In this document: piece after piece, positions 1 through 9,300 of the stretch
Numbering within the stretch: the stretch's first letter is position 1
Layout: each line of letters begins with the position of its first letter
Origin: Irineochytrium annulatum
Taxonomy: Eukaryota > Chytridiomycota > Chytridiomycetes > Chytridiales > Chytridiaceae
Reading direction: 5' to 3'
NCBI GenBank assembly: GCA_027600665.1
Contig: JADGJL010000714.1
Location: 1-15,077, forward strand
Length of the DNA: 15,077 nucleotides
Translations under genes and position numbers: made by a program
Notes under the pieces: model-generated
What the model was told of the DNA's origin: nothing
The model's input: only the letters and a program-made list of their open reading frames with translations
Databases searched by the model: none

Positions 1-411
1 TCTACCTCCCGCTCCCCAAGCCCCTCCTACCACCCCTACGTTGCCTCGGACGCGTCCACCGGCGACGGAGTCTACCGCTGCCCGATGCCCAACTGCCGCC
101 GCATGTTCAAGCGTCAGTACAACCTCCAGTGCCACCTCTCCTCTCACCAGTCTCTCAAGCCTCACTCGTGCGATGTCCACGGCTGCGGCGTGAGGTTCAG
201 GAGAAAGCAGGACCTGAGGCGGCACGCGAGGTCTGTGCATCAGGTGACCGTGGAGGGTCCCAATGGAGGACTGGGGGTGGGAAGTAGCAGGCATCCGTGC
301 GACGCGTGCGGGAAGTGGTTCGCGAGGAAGGATGGGTTGATTGTGCATCGGAGGATTTGTCCGGCGGTCAATGGAACCGAGGGGCTGGGGGAAGGCGTGG
401 GGAGGGAGTAG
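1..411 (+). CDS. C2H2 zinc-finger protein, Swi5/Ace2-like, 3' part
   Basis: This is the C-terminal end of a DNA-binding protein. The frame is open from base 1, so the start lies to the left, and it ends in TAG at 409-411. Three zinc fingers are visible. Finger 1 is C-x4-C-x12-H-x3-H (about 76-141). Finger 2 is C-x4-C-x12-H-x4-H (about 169-240). Finger 3 is C-x2-C-x12-H-x3-C (about 298-360), with Cys as the last ligand. Two fingers with C-x4-C spacing followed by a C2HC finger carrying a KDGLIVHR-type helix is the layout of the fungal Swi5/Ace2 family of nuclear transcription factors. The linker between fingers 2 and 3 is long (about 18 residues, Gly-rich). I tested it for an intron, but no GT-AG pair there keeps the frame. 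Only about 15 residues follow finger 3. Target genes cannot be read from the sequence. Confidence 0.85.
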   Translation, partial: STSRSPSPSYHPYVASDASTGDGVYRCPMPNCRRMFKRQYNLQCHLSSHQSLKPHSCDVHGCGVRFRRKQDLRRHARSVHQVTVEGPNGGLGVGSSRHPCDACGKWFARKDGLIVHRRICPAVNGTEGLGEGVGRE

Positions 412-532
412 TTTGGCTGGATATTGGAGTCCTGGGATGACGATTGCATTCGCACATTTTATTGCATTGGCATATTTTTCGTAATAGTATCATTAGACTT
501 TCATGCTCAGAATCATTCCTTTCTAGTCCACC

Positions 533-2034
533 ATGTTGGACAAAATGTCAACATGGAGCGATGCTGTCACTGATCCTGACCTCCGGCGAGACCTCGCATG
601 CGCCTGCGACTCCCGACCGACTCTCGGAGCCCTCCTGGACCGCCTCGTCACTCACCTCGTCTCAAAGGCGCCGCGCGCAGCCGTCGCGGTCGCCGGGGCC
701 GCAAACGCACCAAAATCCGCGTCGAAGTCCATCACCAGCATCAAGGACCCAGGCCCGCGCCTGGCCGTCATCCACGACCTTTCCTTCACCTCCCCCGTCC
801 GCAAGAAGGCCGATCTAGTCGTTTGTTCCCACGCCGTCCTCCTTGTGACTCCCGGCGTCGCCTCGTTAACGGATCCCCTTGCGGTCTTACCTACTTCAAT
901 CCTTCGACATATCGCGTGTTTGCCGACGCCAAATAAGCAGAAGCCGCATTATACTTTTTGCCTCCTCACAGACGCGTCGGCTGCGGATGCGGCGAAGGGC
1001 CAGGCGGCCGTTGAGCCGATCTTGTTCGGGCTAGACGACTGCGGCACGCTCCTGAAGGTCACCATTAACGAAGGCAACAGTCCTGCCAAAGAAATCACGC
1101 ACGCGAAGCCAACCTCGAAGTCCCGCGAGCTCGTCTCCCTCCTCACCCGCCTCCTGCCCTCCGCCACCATGCACGAGCCCGACGCCAAGACCTTCACCTC
1201 CATCAAGTCAAAGCCCAAGCTGCCGCTACCATACCTCCCGTGCCACGTCCGCGCCAAGGAGAGTTTCCTGTATCTACTCCCCAACGGCGTGCTGTGTGGG
1301 TTTAAGAAGCCCTTCATGTTCCTCCCCGCGAGCGTAATGGAGAGGGTTGAGGTCGCCGGGATTACGACGAGGAGTTTCAGTCTTGCCATGCGGGTGAAGA
1401 CGGGTGGGGAGGAGGAGGAGGTCGAGGAAGGGGAGCCGGATTTGGTTGTCGAGATGATTGAAAGGGATGAGTATGATGGCGTTGTAACGTACTGCCGGAA
1501 GGTCGGGATCAGGTTTGGGCAGAGGGATAAGGGTGTTAGTGACGAGATGAAAAGGGCGGCGTCTGCGCGGTGGGGTGGCGGGGGTCGCGGGGTTATAAAT
1601 GGCGACGGTGATGGTGATGAACCGGCGCAAAATGGAAGCGGGGACGCGCAGCAGGATGAGGATGACGAGTCAGAGTTTGAGGGCAAGTCGGAGGATGATA
1701 ACGTGTGTGACTTTTTCACGTTATGAGCTGTCTCGTGCTAACGTAACTTTAGCTCGCGGAGGAGTACGATAGCGAGCACCAGACGGATTCAGGGTCTTCG
1801 GATGACGAGGACGGAGGCGATGGGAATGGGAGCGACGAAGAAGGTGAAGACGAGGACGGAGTCGGAGAAGATCAAGAGCCGAAGCGGGACAAGCGCGGGC
1901 ATTTCTTCAGTGAGCGCGGACCAGCACCAAAGCGGATGAAGCAAGACATGGGCCTGAGGGGATGGGCAAAGAGTGAAGCCGAAGTCGTTGAGCTACAAAG
2001 TGAAGACGAGGAGGAGGTTGACGAGCTGGAATAG
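533..2034 (+). CDS. RTT106: Histone chaperone, Rtt106 family
   Basis: Two exons: 533-1702 and 1753-2034. The intron 1703-1752 (50 nt) has GTGTGT at its start, a CTAAC branch point and TTTAG at its end; it is phase 0. The spliced product is 483 residues, close to yeast Rtt106. Rtt106 is a nuclear chaperone that binds H3-H4, including K56-acetylated H3, through a double PH-like domain and deposits it behind replication forks and at silent chromatin. The first PH-like region is at about residues 75-215 and contains the family-typical SPVRKK segment (87-92). The second is at about 236-330, with YLLPNGVLCGFKKPFMF as its core. The last ~140 residues are mostly acidic (Asp/Glu/Ser/Gly runs) with a basic patch, as expected for a histone-binding tail. 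The ATG at 533 sits in a good CCACC context; Met5 (545) is an alternative start. If the intron is retained, translation stops at 1726 without the exon 2 tail. Confidence 0.9.
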
Positions 2035-2212
2035 CCTATTCTGGGGCTTTCAGTTTTCCTTGATTCGTATGACCAACGAATAATGAAAAGCGTGACTTGC
2101 ATGACTGTTTCAGGTCAATCTTATCGTCGAAGCGATAAAGCCGCGAAATTTTCAACGGCCGTCATCGCATCGCGCGCCTACCCACTGCCCGTCCTCGTTC
2201 CTCATCAGCGCC

Positions 2213-3971
2213 ATGCTTACCATCAGAGCCGTCACGGCATCCGCATCGGTGTCATCGAGACGGTCGGCCGGTGTCTTCCCGCGGGACGGTGGCCCAACAA
2301 CCTTGGTCAGATCTCGGGGGTCGTCGATGGCTGGAGGCCGATCCTGCACCACGCCGGCCGCGCAGGGTCTGGCAATGGACAAATCAGCTCGCTCTCGGCG
2401 TCAGTGTATCTGCACATGCGGCCACCGATCCCCGCAGCCACAACGGCGGCAGCTTTCGACATTCGCCACGCTCGCCTCGAACCAGCACCTTAACCCCTCC
2501 GAGCCCCTGGACTTTGTGGATCCGTCCTCTCGGGGCCTCCCGAACCACATTTCCCTCACGTCCTCCAACACGACCGCCGCCTCAACAGCCAAATCCTCAT
2601 CCACGAGGACCTCATCCGCGTCCAAGGCCGCCCCGAAGCCGTCGCACGGCTTTTACAACAATCGCGTACTGGAGCGGTATGCCGAGCGGGAGACGAAGCG
2701 CGTCACGCTGAGGCAGCTGACCGTGTTCGGGAGGCATCTGACCGAGGAGAAGCTTATCAAGTCGGCAAATTATGTGAGGGAGGAGCTACCCGTGCGGCTA
2801 GCGCATCGTATTCGAGGTTTGCACGAGCCTCATTTATTCACGTCGGCATCCCCACTGAGCCCGTTTATGTCCTCAGATTTCCAACATCTTCCGTTCATTG
2901 TGGGAACGAACCCACACATTGAACAGCTTTACAACCTCTACTGGGACGCATTCGAGCGGTTCCGGTCTTTTGGTGAGATTAAAACGCTGGAGGAGAACCG
3001 CGAATTTTGTGAGCTTGTGGAGGAGATGCTGGAGCGGCATCTTGTCGCCATCCCGCAGCTGGCCATGGGGATTGCGGAGTCGTCCGAGCACTTAACGCCG
3101 GCTGTAGCTGACCGCTTTATGAATGAGATGCTAAGGTTTGTTTTATCGGAGAGCGGGCGCTATCGCCAATTTTCTAATATAACCTATCACTCAAAGATCA
3201 CGCATCGGCCGCCGCGTCCTCGCCGAGCAGCACATCACCCTCTCGGCCGTCTTTGACGGCCGCGAGGCTCACGACGACGGCTGGATCGGCATCGTGAACA
3301 CCAAATGCCGCGCGTCGGACGTCATTCACCTCTGCTCCACCCTCGCCGGCAACCTTTTCCGCGAGTCCAACCCCAACACCCTTTTACAACCGCCGGAGGT
3401 TCTCATCGACGGCCACAAAGACGCACACTTCACCTACATCCCGGATCACATCGAGTACATCGTCTTTGAGCTGATCCGGAACTCCATGCGCGCCACGTTG
3501 AACGCGCACGGGGATCGGTGTGCGGCGGGCGGGGCACCGCTGCCGCCGATCAGGGTGACGGTGGGGAGGTGCGACACGGCGATTACGTTCCGGGTGTCGG
3601 ATCAGGGCGGCGGTATCAAGAAGGAGGCACTGGCCAACATGTGGTCGTATGTGGACGCGTCAAAAAGGACGTTGATGAACTTTGAGAGGCTCCCGAAGCT
3701 GGCGGCGAAGGTCACGGAGACGGTGCCGGACGCGTTGTCTTTGGGGCTGGGGCTGCCAATGAGCAGGGTCTACGCGAATTATTGGGGTGGGGCGATGGCC
3801 CTGCATTCGATGCATGGGTATGGGACGGATGCGTATGTGAAGATTGCGGTTGGGAATCAGGTGTGTTGCTTCGTAGTTTTCCGTGACGTTGTTGAATGCC
3901 TAATGCTTTATTTTTCTGTTCAGATGGAGAACTTAACTTATGAGTCCGAGCAAGACTTCCCTCAGATCTGA
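2213..3971 (+). CDS. Mitochondrial PDK/BCKDK-family kinase
   Basis: Four exons: 2213-2816, 2877-3135, 3197-3860 and 3924-3971. The introns are 60, 61 and 63 nt and start GTTTGC, GTTTGT and GTGTGT. The spliced protein is 524 residues. The family phosphorylates and switches off the E1 subunit of pyruvate or branched-chain 2-oxoacid dehydrogenase in the mitochondrial matrix, using a GHKL (histidine-kinase-like) ATP site to phosphorylate serine. Seen here: the helical N-terminal domain motif LPVRLAHRIRDFQHLPFIVG, formed only after splicing intron 1; AEQH at 297-300; the N-box ELIRNSMRAT with Asn383; the G1 box DQGGGI (423-428); the G2 box GLGLP (471-475); and GTDAYVKI near the end. The first ~150 residues are Ser/Arg/Ala-rich and lack acidic stretches, as in a long mitochondrial presequence, with a possible cleavage area at RRQLSTFA. 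It resembles fungal Pkp1/Pkp2; I cannot tell PDK from BCKDK by motif alone. The ATG at 2213 is chosen as the first in frame. Confidence 0.92.
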
Positions 3972-4582
3972 GAGGATAGTCTCTTTCACCTCTCTTGTCG
4001 TTGTCCTCTACTTTCACACTCTCGTTACGACTTTTCGTGGTTCTCTTCCCTTTGAGAATGGCACCTTTGACACCCCCAATGTTAAGACATTGCACACTTC
4101 TGCACCTACCTGCACCTACGCCTTGTGGATGTCATTTATTACGGAATGTAGTTTACCTTGCATTGTGGTTCGATCAAACGTCATTGCGGAATGAATATCG
4201 TGTTGCCGTAGTTTCCGCCCTGAGTTCGGCTTTCTCCGCTGAGATTCTCGTTCATAGGGCGATGGCATATTATTTTTTTAGCCCGTTTTGTTCTTGCAGG
4301 GCAGCTCCTCTTACTTCCTGTTTATTTTTTGGTTGGATTTCTTTTATTGATCCTCACAGGGGTGCAAAATGAACAAATACACTCCGTCATCATGGGCAGG
4401 GACAGGCCTCATACGTTCACTTGTGACTCTACATTTGTTAGCTCGAGTATTCACTCCAAGTCCTGCCTCCGTTTACGCATAACTATCCACAACTGCCTCC
4501 GGACACGTGTCTCTATGGTAGACTTCGAGTACCAGTATCTGGTCTACCCTACAATCTCTTTGGGATCCTCGTCAATTCCTCC
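3972..4582. other. Convergent intergenic gap (611 nt)
   Basis: This stretch lies between the stop of the plus-strand kinase and the stop of the minus-strand membrane-protein gene, so it should hold both 3' UTRs. It is more T-rich than its neighbours. Short open frames on both strands show no recognisable domain and no consistent third-position GC. The one structure I see is an inverted repeat, GGTAGAC at 4517-4523 and GTCTACC at 4542-4548. A competing small hairpin, ACCAG/CTGGT (4531-4535 and 4539-4543), sits within and partly overlaps it. No tRNA or other RNA gene was found. Confidence 0.5.
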
Positions 4583-5270
4583 TCACTTTTCCTTCTTCCC
4601 GACCATCCTATCCGACTTCAAATCGCTTGCCGCCCCTTCCTCTGCCTCCCCAGAATGCGTCACAATCCACGCCACAAACCACCAGCCCATTGTCAGATGG
4701 ATTCCGGCCGCCAGCAACCCGGCCGCAAGCCTGGTCCCGTTGTCTGCATCCTCTGGGCAACCAAACAATGGCAAATCCCCGTCCAGCAGTCGAAACACGG
4801 TGGACGACACAATTAACAGATGGTAGATGACGGCCCCAAAAGCGAGGCCTAAGCAGGTTGCTGGAGGCGGTTTTGTGAGAAACGCCGCGAGGTACGGGAT
4901 GCAGCCGAACGCGAGGAGGCCTGTAATGGCGCGATGAATACACCCAGTAAGCAACCATGTAAAGACGAAGCGCGTAACACTTACCAAGGGATCCCAGCTC
5001 CGCCGTCGCGGCCATCGTTGCGTCGCCGGGCTTCGTCCACGGAAACACGGGCACCCAGTCAACCAGGCCGAAGAGACCGACAAAGTCCGCGATCGCGGCG
5101 CCGCCCTCGGCGATTGCGTGGATTAGGAAGAGGACGTAGACCATCGCTAACTGCTCGTCTTTGCTCGCGTGTTGGTGTCGAGATTGAATGGGTTCGGTGA
5201 GGCTGTCACTGAATTTTCCAGCCACTCCGCCGGCCGTCATTACGAATCCATTAACGACGACCGGCCTCAT
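4583..5270 (-). CDS. Small multi-pass membrane protein, unrecognised
   Basis: Two exons on the minus strand: 5270-4985 and 4920-4583. The intron 4984-4921 (64 nt) runs from GTAAGT to TTACAG and is phase 1. The spliced product is 207 residues. I do not recognise the family. Hydrophobic stretches at about residues 41-70, 95-111, 117-140 and 160-183 suggest four membrane spans, and a weaker one at 3-18 could be a fifth. A loop rich in Pro/Trp/Lys (about 72-83, VPVFPWTKPG) follows the first strong span. Histidines sit in or beside three spans (HAIAEG, VIYHLL, GIHLTMGWW). The C-terminal ~25 residues are charged and probably outside the membrane. The start is the ATG at 5270; a GTG three codons upstream is in frame but unlikely. 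It is divergent from ARL1, with 168 bp between the start codons, so the two may share a promoter region. Function unknown. Confidence 0.72.
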
Positions 5271-5438
5271 CTCATTCACGCGTCCGTCCCGGTCCGTACT
5301 TGAAGCTCGTCAAGGGCGTGCAATCGAATCGTTGGTCGCTCGACGACCGGGCTGATCTGACGAGCGTCGTTGTCCTCTTTACCGTCATCGCCACGCCATC
5401 CACGCATCCTCCTGCGCGCAGACCACGGCATTCGACCC
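5271..5438. promoter_or_regulatory. Shared upstream region of a divergent gene pair
   Basis: These 168 bp separate the start codons of the minus-strand membrane protein and plus-strand ARL1, so both promoters and 5' UTRs must lie here or overlap the neighbouring gene. There is no clear TATA box. The region contains a short inverted repeat, GGTCG and CGACC around 5335-5349. Promoter function is inferred from gene layout only. Confidence 0.4.
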
Positions 5439-6104
5439 ATGGGTAACATTATATCCGGCCTCCTGCAGCGGCTATGGGGATCACGGGAGGTGCGGATCCT
5501 GATCTTGGGGATTGATCACGCGGGGAAGACGACGATTCTGTACAGGATGCAAATCGGAGAGGTAATGGCCGAGCTTGCATTTATAGTGAGGATGCTGACG
5601 ATGATCACTAGGTTGTCACAACAATACCGACAATTGGATTCAACGTCGGTGAGTCTTGAACGCTGTCACGATGGAGCTGTGTCATGAACGCCATCTCTAA
5701 TTCATTTCCGCTTGCTAGAAACCGTCACTTACAAAAACATCAAGTTCCAAGTATGGGATCTCGGGGGCCAGACGTCTATCCGGCCATACTGGCGGTGCTA
5801 CTACGCCAACACGGACGCTATCATTTACGTCGTTGACAGCGCGGACCGGGAACGGATCGGCGTCTCGAAATCGGAGCTGACAGCGATGTTGGAGGAGGAG
5901 GAGCTGAAGGGGGCTGCATTGATGGTGTTTGCGAATAAGCAGGACATTAAAGGCGCGATGTCGGCCGCGGAGGTGGCGGAGACGTTGGGGCTGGCGGGGC
6001 TGAAGGACCGGCAGTGGACTATATTTAAGTGTAGTGCGGCGACGGGGGAGGGGTTGACGGAGGGACTGGACTGGCTGGTGAATGTGGTGCAGGGGAAGAA
6101 GTGA
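5439..6104 (+). CDS. ARL1: Arf-like GTPase Arl1
   Basis: Three exons: 5439-5561, 5612-5648 and 5719-6104. The introns are 50 nt (GTAATG to CACTAG) and 70 nt (GTGAGT to TGCTAG). The product is 181 residues, the usual Arl1 length. Arl1 is a small GTPase of the trans-Golgi that, when GTP-bound, recruits GRIP-domain golgins and acts in tethering and endosome-to-Golgi traffic. Visible elements: MGN start with Gly2 for N-myristoylation; P-loop GIDHAGKTT (24-32); switch [12 protein letters not shown] with Thr48; switch II WDLGGQ (66-71) with Gln71; NKQD (126-129); CSAATGEG near the end as the G5 motif. The string from ETVTYKN to RPYWRCYY is the Arl1 signature and separates it from Arf1 and other Arls. 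The tiny 37-nt exon 2 encodes most of switch I. Oddity: His27 in the P-loop, where Arl1 proteins usually have Gly. The ATG at 5439 is the first in frame. Confidence 0.95.
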
Positions 6105-6311
6105 TGAATTGGGGTGATGCTAATTTGGTGGATGGTGTTGGTGGATAATCGTACATGGAGATGGTGGCGGGATTTATATGCCAATAAATTGATTTAATTT
6201 GCTCATCAATTACTTCGCATTTACATTAACGAAGATCGTTCCGTGAGGATATTTAGTATCAATTGTGATGCAAGTGTTCAGCAATCTACCAATAAACATT
6301 CAACGCTGATA
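6105..6311. terminator. 3' UTR region between convergent ARL1 and chitin synthase
   Basis: This AT-rich spacer lies between two convergent stop codons. A canonical AATAAA at 6183-6188, 79 nt past the ARL1 stop, is a plausible poly(A) signal. It is followed at once by an inverted repeat, AATTGAT (6187-6193) and ATCAATT (6205-6211). No comparable hexamer was clear for the minus-strand gene. Confidence 0.4.
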
Positions 6312-9300
6312 TCACGCAGCCCGCGGTTGGAAAGGCATTGTCTGCCTCAGCCTGCTAGTCAACTCAACAGGCGGCCCGGCCTTCCCCCAAGAGCTGTACC
6401 GTGACGACGTCGCGGAACTCCCACCACTCCCACACTGCCATTCTATCAAATCAATCGAGTCCTCCACCTCCACCTGCATCGAGCTCTCAAGGCCCGAAAG
6501 ATGCTCCGGACCCTCCTCCTCGGAGTCATCATCCTCCCACGAGTCGGACGAGCTTAAGCTGGAGCTGCTGGAGCCGGAATCGTCCTCGACGGCTGCGGCC
6601 ACGACCTGCCCGTTCATGACGTACGCCGTCACAAGGCCGGGCATCAGCGCCGGTGGACTCTGCGCCGCATTGCAGATTTCAGGGCTTCGAGCCGTAGTGG
6701 TTCTTGCAGATAACACGGCCCCTTTCGTTCGCTCTGGACTGGAGGCGTTGTCGACGACCCTTGACGCCGAGTCTAGCGGCAGCTTTTCCTCGTTTTCAAC
6801 AAGTATCGTCGCCAAGATTGACTTTAAAGGAGGCACGGCTCCGTGTTGCACTTTAGGCCCCCGAAATGACGAAACGTGCAGCGTGACCTCATGCTGTTCG
6901 TTTGATGGCAAGTTTCCTTCAGGTGACGCGCAAAGTTGGCTTGCGTCCCGTTCTACATGCTGTGATGGCCGTAAAGTTGCACTCCGGTTGTTGTTCGCTG
7001 TGTCAGTGGCGATATCTGATGGCAATGAAAGCGTTCTCGCCGTAACCAACTCTAACGACACCGAAGGCGTCCGATACGTTCGACGCGTCGGCGGTTTTGG
7101 TGGTACGTCATGCGTATACCTTCCGACCTCAGTGTAAGCTCGAGCCCTCGACATGATCATGGCGTCAATCGCGGGCGTCTCGAAGCTTCCGCTCGCTGTG
7201 GACTGTGATGTATGACCGTGGGCCGACGACGTAAGATACGAGCCGCTTGCTGCGGGAGGAATCGGTAGGGGACCTTTCCGCGGGCCGTCTACGATGGGAG
7301 GGACGGGCAGCGGGCCCTTTCGAGGCTTTGATGACCTCGACAGCGACTCGTCCTTTGGCGGAATGTCGACGTTGAGCAGCTTTAATGGGCTGCTCTTGGT
7401 GATCTCGCTCATCTGAAACGGGTCCGCCGCCGTTTGATCGTGTTGCCCACCAGCCCAAGCCACGCTATCCGTCCCGCTATCGCTAAAAAAGGATGCGCTG
7501 GCGACGTCCATGATGCGGGAGAGCGACACGCCTAGAACGCTTGATATGGAATCCCGCCACGACGCGGGGCCATGGGAGGAAACGGACGCCCCGTCATTAA
7601 AACTCGCCGAGTTACTGCCTAGGACCGCGAACGACGGCAGCTCCGCATGCGGTTGTTCCGCTGCTGAGTAGGCGGATGTTCCTATATATCGCGGACCTTC
7701 CGGGGGCTCCGCGTCTGCTGACCGATCGACCCAACTGCCAGCGTTCAAGTCGTAAACGCGGGATCTGGTGGAGTGCCGATGGGTTGGTGCGGCCGTTGTT
7801 GTTGATGCAGTCGGCTCCGTTACCCACACCTTGCTCGGCGGTCGGACTGTCTGATAACTCGAGGCCGACCCCATGTCATCGTCCAGGATGCGTGTGCCCG
7901 TGCCATGGCTAGTGTCTGCCGCTGAGGCCGATCCCGCGGTTGTGTAGAACGCGCTCGTCCGCGACATGGAGCTAGCGGTTAAACTAGCTTGCGCGTTCAG
8001 GTGAGGGTTCGGTCGGTACGCGTTCGCGGGACGGGAGCCCGTTGCGCCGTTCACCCAAATTTGGTGCTCGACAGCAGTTGACAACGGCCGTAGCGCCATC
8101 TCGGACTTGAGCCCCTGCATGACCTGATGGACCGTCGAGACTTCTTCCAAGAAGGGCGATTCGGAGACCATGACGGGTGCTGACAAGGGTGCCGGATGCA
8201 GTCGAGCTCTTTGACGTCGCTCGACTTCCCACTCGACCCATCTTAAGAAGAAGTCAGCAGAGGGAAGCCGACATTAGGCAAACCTACGTTTTCAAAGAGA
8301 CAGAACCCGGTCGATATTCGCCATCTCGTTTCCCGTGATCATCGCCCTCAATCGCTCCCGCGACCTCCCTGGTCTTCCCCCAACTAAAGTCGTCGAAGTT
8401 CCAGAAGGCGTACAATGGCAGTATAAAGTTCCAAACAGGCAGCGAAACGACGTAGATCGCCATCCATAGCAGATAAACCATCTTCCGGGTTGTCACGACT
8501 ATGAGCAGGCCCGGTAAACCCAGAGTGGCTAGCATCATCATGAGGGGTAACATGGCCACTTTGCCGGTGATCATTGCGGTAAAAAGAAGCACAAAGACAA
8601 ACAAAATGGCGGCCGGAAGGACAATTGTCCCGATGAGTTCTAACTAAAAATGCTAGTGAGTATACATTTGCGTTTAAAGCGCGTAAAACCCACCAGCACG
8701 ACAAACTGCATGCTGAAGCAGAACACGCCACACAAATCTCTAAGCAGCACCAGCCTCAGCAGGTTATGGATTGTCGAGTTGATCCACCTCCTCCGCTGCG
8801 ACAGCAACATCGAGAACGTGTCCGGGACGACGGTTCGGCAAACGGCTTGTGGCACGAAAATGAGTTTCCGCTTCGGAAACTGCCTCAGCATCAAAGTCGT
8901 AAGAAAGCGGTCTTCGCCTAAAAGGAGCAAGTTCTTCTTGTGCAGCGTCTCGACGATGTTCTCCGAGTACTCGTCCAGAATTGTCGGATTCGCCAGGATT
9001 GGGACGAGCCATGGCGACCGCTCGTACCCCTTTGGCGCCTTAATGCGGTACATGCAGAAACACCCCGGCAGACACGTGACGCCCCCAAAGACGGATTCAA
9101 ACGCTTTGCCGAGGTGGTGAGAGATGTAGTACTCAAAGACTTGGATAGCCGTGACCCACGACGTGCGCTTGTTTGCAATCCGCGTCTCGCCGCAGAGGCC
9201 CATGACCGTGAGGTCGTTCTTCATCACCTGGACCATGTGTCCCAGGGACTCGGGCGCAACGATCGTATCGGCGTCAACCATAAGGACGAGCGTGTAATGG

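Noticed and set aside
240..300. Possible intron in the linker between zinc fingers 2 and 3
   Set aside because: GT-AG pairs starting at GTGACC give lengths that break the frame, and the 60-nt alternative starting at GTCTGT would delete the second zinc-binding His of finger 2.
444..936. Plus-strand open frames overlapping the start of RTT106
   Set aside because: They are in other frames of the RTT106 first exon and have no protein features of their own.
949..1719. 256-codon minus-strand open frame opposite RTT106
   Set aside because: It mirrors the high-GC codon pattern of the plus-strand gene, is low-complexity Ser/Pro-rich, and the plus strand clearly encodes Rtt106.
4167..4182. GGTTCGATC resembling a tRNA B-box
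   Set aside because: The last consensus base does not match, there is no A-box at suitable distance, and no cloverleaf forms around it.
3995..4372. 125-codon open frame in the convergent gap
   Set aside because: Composition is T-rich and unlike the coding regions, no domain is visible, and the location is expected 3' UTR.
6616..7137. 173-codon plus-strand open frame within the chitin synthase tail
   Set aside because: It lies opposite a splice-supported exon and has no recognisable domain; treated as a shadow.
6312..8186. Chitin synthase tail as a separate minus-strand gene
   Set aside because: The apparent first codon is TTG. The 46-nt intron 8287-8242 (GTAGGT to TTAAG) joins it in frame and creates the family-typical WxEWE segment, so one gene is the better model.
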